A program made the translations under genes and the position numbers. The notes under the pieces are model-generated. The model did not search any database. It was not told the DNA's origin and saw only the letters and a program-made list of their open reading frames with translations. Below, piece by piece: positions 44,195 through 52,391 of a stretch of DNA of 64,000 nt. Location of the stretch: positions 1 to 64,000 of the forward strand of contig NZ_VTAV01000018.1 in assembly GCF_008180195.1 (NCBI RefSeq), given 5' to 3'. Position 1 is the first letter of the stretch. Every line of letters starts with the position of its first letter. Origin of the DNA: Sphingobacterium phlebotomi. GTDB lineage: Bacteria; Bacteroidota; Bacteroidia; Sphingobacteriales; Sphingobacteriaceae.

Positions 44195-44674
44195 ATGACT
44201 TTAGGATTCTTAAATATTGGTACACAGGAGATGGTGCTTATTGTCATCGTCATTTTACTGTTGTTTGGAGGGAAGAAATTGCCGGAATTAGCGAGAGGAT
44301 TAGGTCGCGGAATTCGCGAATTTAAAGATGCATCGGATGGTATAAAACGAGAAATTTCAGATCAGATAAATAATTTTGAAAAAGATTTGGATGTTACTGT
44401 AGAGGATACGCCTACTACCAAAACTAAATCTCAAACGATCTCTGAAGAGATTAATCAGCAAGAGAAGGAAGGCGAAGAAGGCATGGTGGGGGTAGAAGAG
44501 GAGGAGACAAAAAAAGAGTTTCCGAAGTTCACGACACCCGAGAACGCCATACAACATCATCCTGGCGAGCAACCGTCTTCAGAAGATGAACATTACACCT
44601 ACGGGTATGATGATCACTTTGCAACGCAAACCAATACAACGGCTTCCGATGAGGAGCAACCTAAAAATGTTTAA
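44195..44674 (+). CDS. tatA: TatA/TatE-type twin-arginine translocase subunit
   Basis: 159 residues. One membrane helix (about 10-25, MVLIVIVILLLFGGKKLPEL) with the FGGKKLPELARGLGRGIREF hinge and amphipathic helix of TatA. TatA forms the pore for folded proteins with the Tat signal. The remaining hundred or so residues are acidic and low in complexity, far longer than the usual 60-90 residue TatA. No tatC follows directly. Preceded by an AGGAGAAGGA ribosome-binding sequence. Confidence 0.9.
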   Translation: MTLGFLNIGTQEMVLIVIVILLLFGGKKLPELARGLGRGIREFKDASDGIKREISDQINNFEKDLDVTVEDTPTTKTKSQTISEEINQQEKEGEEGMVGVEEEETKKEFPKFTTPENAIQHHPGEQPSSEDEHYTYGYDDHFATQTNTTASDEEQPKNV

Positions 44675-44701
44675 TTTTATTATCGTATAATATCCATTAT
44701 A

Positions 44702-44736
44702 AAAGCTGTTGGTAACTCCTGCAGCTTTCTTTTTTA
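44702..44736 (+). terminator. Intrinsic terminator after tatA
   Basis: Seven-base-pair stem 44702-44708 / 44722-44728 (AAAGCTG and its complement) followed by CTTTTTTATTT. The downstream gene starts 14 bases later. Confidence 0.6.
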
Positions 44737-44749
44737 TTTCACTTAAAAT

Positions 44750-46984
44750 ATGGCATACGAAATTATTATTTCGCAAGAACTGGGGGTAAATAGCCGCCAG
44801 GTATCCACGACTATCAGTTTATTGGACGACGGTGCAACCGTTCCGTTCATTGCCCGTTATCGTAAGGAGATGACGGGGAGTTTGGATGAAGTGCAAATTA
44901 CGACCATCCGTGACCGTGTACAGCAACTACGTGATTTAGATAAACGTAAAGAAGCGGTCTTGAAATCTATTACGGAACAAGGGAAATTAACACCCGAGTT
45001 GGAACAGCAGGTTCAGGGAGCGGAGACGATGGCCATTCTGGAAGATATTTATCTTCCGTTTAAACCAAAACGTAAAACGCGTGCATCGATAGCCAGAGAA
45101 AAAGGCTTGCAGCCTTTGGCAGATAGACTGCTATTACAGCAGAAAGACAATATATCGTTGTTAGCAGCTGATTTTATCAATTCGGAAAAAGGCGTATCAT
45201 CAGAAGAAGAGGCTTTAGCAGGGGCACGCGATATTATAGCTGAACAAATTGCAGAAGATATCGACGTCCGGACAAGATCCCGGAAAATATTTGTAGATAA
45301 AGGTCTGTTTGTTTCGCGCGTTGTTCCCGGAAGAGAGGAGGATGCATTGAAATACAAAGACTATTTTGATTGGTCTGAACCACTCAAAGACGCCCCTTCT
45401 CATCGTGTATTGGCGATGCGTCGTGGCGAGAAAGAGGAACTGCTCTATCTTGATATTGCTGTAGAAGAGGAGACGGTACTTTCGGCCATCGAAAAAATCT
45501 ATATAAAAGCCACTAATGACGCGGCTACGCAAGTAAGAATAGCTTTGCAGGATAGTTATAAAAGATTGTTGAAGCCATCGATGGAAACCGAGATAAGGGT
45601 GTTAACCCGTCAAAAAGCAGATGAAGAAGCCATTCGTGTGTTTGCGGACAATGTGCGTCAACTATTGCTGGCGGCACCACTCGGACAAAAGCGGCTGCTG
45701 GCACTCGACCCGGGATTCCGTACGGGCTGTAAAACGGTTGTATTGGATGCCCAGGGGACACTATTGGAGAATACGACGATCTTTCCGCACAACGGCGCGG
45801 GAGGTTTGGCAGATGCCGCAAAAACTGTCGAATTACTGGTGAAACGCTACGATGTGGAAGCGATAGCGGTTGGTAATGGTACTGCCGGGCGTGAAACGGA
45901 AGAATTTGTCCGTAAGTTGGGATTAAAAGATGTTACCGTTGTGATGGTAAACGAATCCGGTGCGTCAATTTATTCCGCTTCTGAAGCGGCTCGGGAAGAA
46001 TTTCCGGACTACGATGTGACGGTTCGTGGAGCGATATCTATTGGCCGACGATTAATGGATCCTTTAGCTGAATTGGTAAAAATTGATCCCAAATCCATTG
46101 GGGTAGGACAGTATCAACACGATGTAGACCAAAACAAACTGCAAACTTCGTTAGACGATACGGTTATTTCCTGTGTGAATGCGGTAGGCGTGGAACTTAA
46201 TACAGCATCTAAACAGATTTTGGCGTATGTCTCGGGACTTGGGCCATCCCTCGCGCAACAGATAGTGAACTATCGTGTGGCGAATGGACCGTTCAAATCA
46301 CGTAAAGAATTGAAAAAGGTTCCACGTTTGGGGGATAAAGCCTTTGAACAAGCGGCTGGCTTTCTTCGTATCCGTCATGGCGAACATCCGCTAGATGCCT
46401 CCGCTGTACACCCCGAACGTTATACGCTCGTGGAGCAAATGGCAAAAGATCTTCATACCGATGTACAGGATTTACTAACAAACGAAGCATTGCGCAAACA
46501 GGTAGATTTAAAACGCTATGTTTCGGATGAAGTTGGGCTTCCGACCTTAAACGATATTATCGGGGAGTTGTCCAAACCAGGACGTGACCCGCGGGAGCAA
46601 TTCGAAGAGTTTAAGTTTACGGATGGCGTGAACAGCGTTAGCGATTTGCGTATTGGGATGAAACTGCCAGGTATTGTCACCAATATCACTAATTTTGGGG
46701 CATTTGTTGATATCGGTGTTCACCAAGATGGTTTGGTACATCTGAGCCAGCTTGCCAATCGCTTTGTTTCTGATCCGAATGAGGTTGTTAAGGTGCAACA
46801 GCGTGTTATGGTGACCGTAACGGAAATCGACGAGGGACGAAATCGCATTGGTCTGTCGATGAAAAGTGAAGACAAACCGGCACCTCGAAAATTTCATGAT
46901 AATCAACGAAAAGCGAAGACTAAGGCTCCCGAAACCGACATGGCGAGTAAATTAGCGGCTTTAGCAAGTAAGTTTAAAGCATAA
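44750..46984 (+). CDS. tex: Tex-family RNA-binding transcription accessory protein
   Basis: 744 residues in the Tex order: helical N-terminal part (about 1-190; DDGATVPFIARYRKEMTGSL), YqgF/RNase H-like domain (about 315-450; LALDPGFRTGCKTVVLD), helix-hairpin-helix repeats (about 480-570; VSGLGPSLAQQIVNYR and LKKVPRLGDKAFEQAAGFLR), and a C-terminal S1 domain (about 640-712; GIVTNITNFGAFVDIGVHQD). Binds nucleic acid and affects transcription; the exact role in Bacteroidota is untested. Confidence 0.93.
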   Translation: MAYEIIISQELGVNSRQVSTTISLLDDGATVPFIARYRKEMTGSLDEVQITTIRDRVQQLRDLDKRKEAVLKSITEQGKLTPELEQQVQGAETMAILEDIYLPFKPKRKTRASIAREKGLQPLADRLLLQQKDNISLLAADFINSEKGVSSEEEALAGARDIIAEQIAEDIDVRTRSRKIFVDKGLFVSRVVPGREEDALKYKDYFDWSEPLKDAPSHRVLAMRRGEKEELLYLDIAVEEETVLSAIEKIYIKATNDAATQVRIALQDSYKRLLKPSMETEIRVLTRQKADEEAIRVFADNVRQLLLAAPLGQKRLLALDPGFRTGCKTVVLDAQGTLLENTTIFPHNGAGGLADAAKTVELLVKRYDVEAIAVGNGTAGRETEEFVRKLGLKDVTVVMVNESGASIYSASEAAREEFPDYDVTVRGAISIGRRLMDPLAELVKIDPKSIGVGQYQHDVDQNKLQTSLDDTVISCVNAVGVELNTASKQILAYVSGLGPSLAQQIVNYRVANGPFKSRKELKKVPRLGDKAFEQAAGFLRIRHGEHPLDASAVHPERYTLVEQMAKDLHTDVQDLLTNEALRKQVDLKRYVSDEVGLPTLNDIIGELSKPGRDPREQFEEFKFTDGVNSVSDLRIGMKLPGIVTNITNFGAFVDIGVHQDGLVHLSQLANRFVSDPNEVVKVQQRVMVTVTEIDEGRNRIGLSMKSEDKPAPRKFHDNQRKAKTKAPETDMASKLAALASKFKA

Positions 46985-46994
46985 TACAGAAGAG

Positions 46995-47041
46995 AGAGGC
47001 TGTCTCGACGAAGTAAACATTCGATTTATGAGTCAGCCTCT
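46995..47041. terminator. Putative terminator between tex and susD
   Basis: AGAGGCTG (46995-47002) pairs with CAGCCTCT (47034-47041), and CTC/GAG continue the stem after one mismatch. The susD stop on the other strand is 6 bases away, so it may serve both genes. Confidence 0.55.
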
Positions 47042-47046
47042 TATTG

Positions 47047-48411
47047 TTAATATCCCGGATTTTGTTCTAGAATATCCGGACGGAGATTTATTTGTGCGGT
47101 TGGGATCGGATAAACGAATCCATTTTCATTCGCTAAAGTTCCGTATTTTTCCAAGGCTAATCCTGTTCGACAGAAATCAAACCAAGTTTCCCCCTCAAAA
47201 AGAAGTTCCCTTTCTTTTTCTTCTTGTATAAACTTTACAAAGCTGTCCACCGTGGTAAATTCACTCTTTTCTTTTGGTACTCCTGCTCGTGTCAACACCT
47301 TTTGGAGTGAACTGAATGCCACATCACTTACACTATTACTAGCTCTTGCCTCTGCTTCTGCATGAATGAGTAAGATTTCTGCCAGACGGATGATAGGCAG
47401 ATTCTGACTCGGTGGAGTTGCGTTAGGGAATTTTCCCATATAATAACGATCATTTGATCCGTGAAATATGGAGAAATCTTGCCTTTTATCACCCTCCTCG
47501 AATAGCTCTCGAATAGAAGCGTTTACATAAAACAACATGCTGGCGTTATCATTACTTACTGATGCTAGGGTATTGGTAGTTTGATCGTCAAATTGCAACT
47601 CAAAAATAGATTCAGCTGTATTTTCGGAAGACCAGATACTACCGAAATTGTCTACTAACTGAAAATTTTCGGAGTTTATGATTTCTGCGGCGGTATTTGC
47701 CGCTAAGACGTATTCGTTTGTAATCGATGCTTGATAGAGATAAACTTTCGCCAATAAGGCTTGTGCTGCCGCCTTTGTAGCTCTTCCCTTAGTCGCTTCG
47801 GTATTTTCATGCACCTCGGGAAGTTCTGTTATGCTTTCCGTGAGGTCTTTTACCAATTGCTGGTATATGGCGGAAGGTTCAGACTGCGGAATAGCTACAT
47901 CTTCGTCTTCCGTAGTAGCTGTCAGCTTTAAGGGCACGCGACCAAAAGCACGTACCAGAAAGAAATAGTTTAATGCACGTACAAATTTCGCCTCACCAAT
48001 AAACTGTGCTCTCTTCTCTTCAGAGATCGTGTTTTCGGGCATTTCAGCGACATGGGCAATAATGTTATTGGCTGTGTTGATGGTAGAATAAATGCCCTGC
48101 CATGCATTAGCCACCCAAGGGTTGGTCGCTGCAAGGTTGTGTGTCTTGAAATTTTCGTATTCCGGAAATATCGAGGCATGAGAAACATGCCCAGCAGAAA
48201 ACTCAGGAACAATGACCATTGTCTGCCCGTAGGTAAACGAGCTCGTCATGGTACGGTACATACCTATTGCGGCGGAATTCGCATTGGTTTCCGAATTGAA
48301 ATAGCTATCGTTGGTAACTTGCGCAAGTGGTTCCCTGTCGAGGAAGCTGTCGCAAGACGTAAATCCCGCGAGTAGTAAGATAGCGAAAGATAATTTATAT
48401 ATCGTGTTCAT
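47047..48411 (-). CDS. SusD/RagB-family outer-membrane lipoprotein (second pair)
   Basis: 454 residues, lipoprotein signal ending FTSC (Cys near 20) and then DSFLDREPLAQVTNDSYF. The helical core (RALNYFFLVRAFGRVPL, AAAQALLAKVYLYQ) and the C-terminal RagB motifs (LPIIRLAEILLIHAEAEARA, KERELLFEGETWFDFCRTG) are present. Shorter than many SusD proteins. Starts 20 bases after the susC partner and forms the lid of that transporter. No glycosidase or regulator gene is linked, so the substrate is open. Confidence 0.93.
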   Translation of the reverse strand: MNTIYKLSFAILLLAGFTSCDSFLDREPLAQVTNDSYFNSETNANSAAIGMYRTMTSSFTYGQTMVIVPEFSAGHVSHASIFPEYENFKTHNLAATNPWVANAWQGIYSTINTANNIIAHVAEMPENTISEEKRAQFIGEAKFVRALNYFFLVRAFGRVPLKLTATTEDEDVAIPQSEPSAIYQQLVKDLTESITELPEVHENTEATKGRATKAAAQALLAKVYLYQASITNEYVLAANTAAEIINSENFQLVDNFGSIWSSENTAESIFELQFDDQTTNTLASVSNDNASMLFYVNASIRELFEEGDKRQDFSIFHGSNDRYYMGKFPNATPPSQNLPIIRLAEILLIHAEAEARASNSVSDVAFSSLQKVLTRAGVPKEKSEFTTVDSFVKFIQEEKERELLFEGETWFDFCRTGLALEKYGTLANENGFVYPIPTAQINLRPDILEQNPGY

Positions 48412-48431
48412 AAGAATGTGCATTTAACAGA

Positions 48432-51400
48432 TTAGAAAGATAAATTGACTCCTGCGGTAAATATACGTGGCTGCGGATAACTTCCGTAGTCGTATCCATA
48501 GATAAGGCCGGTGTTGGCGCCACCATGGCTGGAACTTACTTCGGGATCAAAACCACGATATTTCGTAAATACATAGGCGTTTTGAACCGTTATGTATGCT
48601 CTCAGTTTGCTAACTTTCATCCTTTCTGTGATAGATTGTGGTAGCGAATAGCCCAATGTAATGTTCCGCAGGCGGAAGAATGAACCATCTTCTAAAAATC
48701 TGTCAGATACCGCACCATTGTTGAAGTCGCCAGGCGTAGGACGTGGCATATCAGTAACGTCGCCCGGCTGTCGCCAACGGTCTACCCAATCCACGAATGC
48801 GTTTGAGCTCGCGTTATAACCTTCTAGTCCATTCGCTAGATTATAGTTGAAGATATCATTCCCATAAGAGAATTGGCCCATGATGCTAAAATCAAAATTT
48901 CCGTACTGAAAGGTATTGGTTATACCACCAAAGAAATCTGGATTTGGATCACCGATAATCTGCCGGTCTTGGTCATCTTCGGCTCTAACGGGTTCTCCAT
49001 TTCTTCCTTCATAATCGATCATTCCCGTTTCGGGATTTACACCAATCATTCTCCAACCGTAAAAAGAACCGAGCGGAAGACCTTCCCGTGCAATATTTAT
49101 GGAGGATACGCCGCCTAGGATTTCATTTACACCAGCTGGTAAGGCGAGCACCTTATTACGGTTGAACGTCATGTTTAACGAAGTCGTCCATTTAAAATCA
49201 CCAACAAAATTGCGGGTGGTCAACTCAAATTCGAAACCTTTATTTTCAATGTCACCAGAGTTGGTAAATCGGTTGGTATAACCCGCGTTGGTCAAAATAG
49301 GTACCCCGATAAGAAGATCGGAAGTTTTCTTATGGTAATAATCTGCTAAAATGGAAATTCTATTATCGAATAGACCCACATCCACGCCTATATCAGACTG
49401 CCTAGTTGTTTCCCATTTGAGGTTTCGATCGCCCAAAACGGAGGGAATAAAACCGGGCATACCTAAATAGTTGTTTCCTCCTGCATAAAGGGAGTAGCTG
49501 GCATAGTTTCCGATGTTTTGATTACCGGTAATACCCCAACTGGCACGAAGTTTCAGATCACTGATGACAGGAAGGGTTTGGATGAAATCTTCTTCTGTAA
49601 GACGCCATGCCGCGGCAAAAGAAGGGAATGTTGCCCAACGGTTATCTCGGCCGAAACGGGAAGATCCATCGGTACGTAAATTAGCCGTTAGGATATATTT
49701 CCTTTTATAATTATAATTTATCCGCGCAAAAGCAGATGCGATAGCCCACTCTTCTGGGTACGCGTCTGCCCGCATGATAACACCGCCTGCATTGATATGT
49801 TCGATATCGTTGGACGGAAAGTTAGAACGTTGGGCGTGAACAAATTCCAGTCGGGATTCCTGGATGGAGAATCCGCCAAGTGCATTGAGTTGGTGGTCGC
49901 CAAATAACTTGTCGTATGTCAAGGTTGTTTCGTTGATCCAAAGCTGGTCGCGTGTATTGCGACGCGCACCGATCCCGCCTTGGCTGGCAAAGGAGCGGAT
50001 CCCATTCGGCGGCATAAAAAACGTCTCGTCGATAAAACTGATATCCGTCCCGAAACTTGTTTTCAATGTTAATGATGGGATAAATTGATATTCGGCACTC
50101 ACATTTCCCAATACACGCCAAGTTTGTGCGTTGTTGGTGGGGAGCATCAACATGGCTACTGGGTTTTCGCGTGACGCGGTAACCTGATCATATACATAAC
50201 CGCCCTGTGCATCGTACACAGGTATATTGGGCGGCGAGAATATTCCATTTTTTGTTGGTCCTTCCTTGGAATTTTCCTCCTGTACTCTGTCGTTTTCTGC
50301 TCGTGTCACATTGATAGCAGTGGCGAATCTTAGTTTTTCGTTGTGTTGATGATTGAGGTTTATGCGTCCACTGATTCTGTTAAAATCGGAATTAAGCAAT
50401 ATACCGCCTTGTCGCATATAACCCAAAGACGTATAGTATTGTGTTTTTTCACTCCCCCCGCTAGCAGCAAGTTCGTAGCTTCTGGTACCTGCTTTTCGGA
50501 ATACGGCGTCCTGCCAGTCGGTATTCATGTTGGGGTTCGCTAATATTTGATCCGGTATCGTTGACGTGGGATCGTCCTGTTGTCTAAAGTAATAATAATC
50601 CCGCATGTAGTCCTGGTATTGTGCGGTATTCATCATCTCATACTTACGCTCGGAGGGCATTTCGGAATATCCTTCATACATGTTGAAATGGAATTGGCTC
50701 GTGCCTGGATCTCCTTTTTTAGTGGTGATGAGAACGACCCCATTGGCAGCCCTCGCACCATAAATAGAAGAAGACGCAGCATCCTTTAGTATTTCGATAG
50801 ACTGGACATCGGAAGGGTTGAGCGACGAAAGGACGTTGATACCCTGGGTACCGCCACCGAAATTAAAATCCGAACCACCTGTAAAGTTCGTCGTACTGTT
50901 TACCGGTATCCCATCCACAACGTATAGCGGATCGGAGCTAGCGTTTATCGAGGTCGTACCCCGTACGCGAATGCTAAGACCACCACCCGGCGAACCGGAT
51001 TTCTGTGTCACCTGTACCCCGCCGGCTTTTCCCTGGATAGCTTGGGGAATACTGGGAAGTACTTCGTTTTCGATTTCATCTGCCCCTATACTGGATACCG
51101 AACTGGCTAAGGTGGCGCGTTCCATGGTTCCATAACCAACGGCCACTACCTGTACGGATTCAATCGTTTTCGATTCTTCGCTCAATAACACATCTATTTT
51201 TTCTCTATTGTTGAGTGGTTCCTCGTATTCTCTATATCCAACAGCACTAAATACCAATATATCTACCGCATTTGCCTGGATACTGAACTGACCTTGTTCA
51301 TCCGTAGCCGCTGAAGTTGGCTGTCCTTTTACCGACACTGTAACACCTGTTATCGGTCCATTTTTGTCGCTAACCGTACCTTGAACAACGTTTTGCGGAT

Positions 51401-51887
51401 TCTCTGTAGAATCGGACGATGCGGTAGATGTAGTCGGTGGAGAAAGAGGTGCTAGGGGAACACTGGTTGTATCGGTGGTGTTGGTTATCGAATCGTTCGC
51501 TACAGCTGAGTCTACTTCGGCAATTTTTAGTACGATATGTATCTCGCTCCGGTTATTCACGAGCTCTTCATGTCGGGCGAAATCTGTTTTATTAAAAATC
51601 AGTGCGGCATCTGGTTTCACCTCTAAAGTAAATAGACCTTGGTCGTCGGATACGGTATTTACGGATTCTCCTTTTATCGAAACGATAGTACCTGCTATAG
51701 CATTGCTACGTTCATCTTTGACAGAACCTTGTATGGTAATCAGAGAGTCTTGTGTGTCGACAGATGCTGTCCAAAATAAGCTGGCGTTGTCGAAATTTGT
51801 TTTGGAAGAAAGATGCGTATCGTTTGAGGAGAACGCCCAGTAGGGGCTAAGTAATAATAGGGGAATGGCACAAATGGTGTGTTTCAT
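48432..51887 (-). CDS. SusC/RagA-family TonB-linked transporter with two N-terminal regulatory-like domains
   Basis: 1151 residues: signal peptide (about 1-20), carboxypeptidase-regulatory-like domain 1 (about 50-122; IQGSVKDERSNAIAGTIVSI), a Ser/Thr/Pro-rich linker (about 125-165), domain 2 (about 166-236; VQGTVSDKNGPITGVTVSVK), TonB-type junction VQVVAVGYGTMERATLASSV, plug with RVRGTTSINASSDPLYVVDG and GARAANGVVLITTKKGD, and a barrel ending VNLSF. One such domain is standard; two is unusual. The susD partner follows 20 bases later. The TonB encoded at 57876 could energise it. Confidence 0.95.
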   Translation of the reverse strand: MKHTICAIPLLLLSPYWAFSSNDTHLSSKTNFDNASLFWTASVDTQDSLITIQGSVKDERSNAIAGTIVSIKGESVNTVSDDQGLFTLEVKPDAALIFNKTDFARHEELVNNRSEIHIVLKIAEVDSAVANDSITNTTDTTSVPLAPLSPPTTSTASSDSTENPQNVVQGTVSDKNGPITGVTVSVKGQPTSAATDEQGQFSIQANAVDILVFSAVGYREYEEPLNNREKIDVLLSEESKTIESVQVVAVGYGTMERATLASSVSSIGADEIENEVLPSIPQAIQGKAGGVQVTQKSGSPGGGLSIRVRGTTSINASSDPLYVVDGIPVNSTTNFTGGSDFNFGGGTQGINVLSSLNPSDVQSIEILKDAASSSIYGARAANGVVLITTKKGDPGTSQFHFNMYEGYSEMPSERKYEMMNTAQYQDYMRDYYYFRQQDDPTSTIPDQILANPNMNTDWQDAVFRKAGTRSYELAASGGSEKTQYYTSLGYMRQGGILLNSDFNRISGRINLNHQHNEKLRFATAINVTRAENDRVQEENSKEGPTKNGIFSPPNIPVYDAQGGYVYDQVTASRENPVAMLMLPTNNAQTWRVLGNVSAEYQFIPSLTLKTSFGTDISFIDETFFMPPNGIRSFASQGGIGARRNTRDQLWINETTLTYDKLFGDHQLNALGGFSIQESRLEFVHAQRSNFPSNDIEHINAGGVIMRADAYPEEWAIASAFARINYNYKRKYILTANLRTDGSSRFGRDNRWATFPSFAAAWRLTEEDFIQTLPVISDLKLRASWGITGNQNIGNYASYSLYAGGNNYLGMPGFIPSVLGDRNLKWETTRQSDIGVDVGLFDNRISILADYYHKKTSDLLIGVPILTNAGYTNRFTNSGDIENKGFEFELTTRNFVGDFKWTTSLNMTFNRNKVLALPAGVNEILGGVSSINIAREGLPLGSFYGWRMIGVNPETGMIDYEGRNGEPVRAEDDQDRQIIGDPNPDFFGGITNTFQYGNFDFSIMGQFSYGNDIFNYNLANGLEGYNASSNAFVDWVDRWRQPGDVTDMPRPTPGDFNNGAVSDRFLEDGSFFRLRNITLGYSLPQSITERMKVSKLRAYITVQNAYVFTKYRGFDPEVSSSHGGANTGLIYGYDYGSYPQPRIFTAGVNLSF

Positions 51888-51984
51888 GGAAGATAGCTGT
51901 TTACGTTATACGTTAAAATCATTTCGTTTATTTCTGTTTATGTAGTGTAACAAACAACTAGTTTTAATAGTTTTTTATTTATAA

Positions 51985-51992
51985 TATTTTTG
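51985..51992 (+). promoter_or_regulatory. Possible -7 element for the small conserved gene at 52101
   Basis: TATTTTTG matches TAnnTTTG, about 109 bases before the ATG. Distance is long, so this is tentative. Confidence 0.35.
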
Positions 51993-52100
51993 TTACAAAG
52001 CATAACAGTAACGTATTCTTAGGAAGAAATAGTATTTATTTTAAAAAAAAGATGTAATTTGTTAAAAATCTGTGACAGGATATTTGTAAGAAATACAACT

Positions 52101-52388
52101 ATGAACTACGATGAATTCATATTTTCGATTGAAAAGGATAGTATTGTTCCTGATAAATTGAATGTCCATCTACAGGCGCTTTGGTATGATGCAACAGGCG
52201 ATTGGCAAACTGCCCATGGCTTGATTGATCATTTGGAGGACCGTACCTCAGCACATGTGCACGCTTATCTGCATCGCGTAGAAGGAGACTTGTGGAACGC
52301 ACGTTATTGGTATAATCGTGCTAAACAGCCCGAATATAAAGGCGACTTAAAGGACGAGTGGGTGCAGTTAGTGAAAATGTTGTTATAG
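52101..52388 (+). CDS. Small conserved protein of unknown function
   Basis: 95 residues, soluble, no signal peptide. Conserved-looking aromatic and His-rich pattern: HLQALWYDATGDWQTAHGLI (about 23-42), SAHVHAYLHRVEGDLWNARY (about 50-69) and WYNRAKQPEYKGDLKDEW. I recall similar proteins of 90-100 residues in many bacterial phyla without an assigned function. The helical arrangement suggests a TPR-like pair. The ATG at 52101 is used; the frame is open 14 codons more upstream. Convergent with the TamB-like gene, 3 bases apart. Confidence 0.75.
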   Translation: MNYDEFIFSIEKDSIVPDKLNVHLQALWYDATGDWQTAHGLIDHLEDRTSAHVHAYLHRVEGDLWNARYWYNRAKQPEYKGDLKDEWVQLVKMLL

Positions 52389-52391
52389 TAT

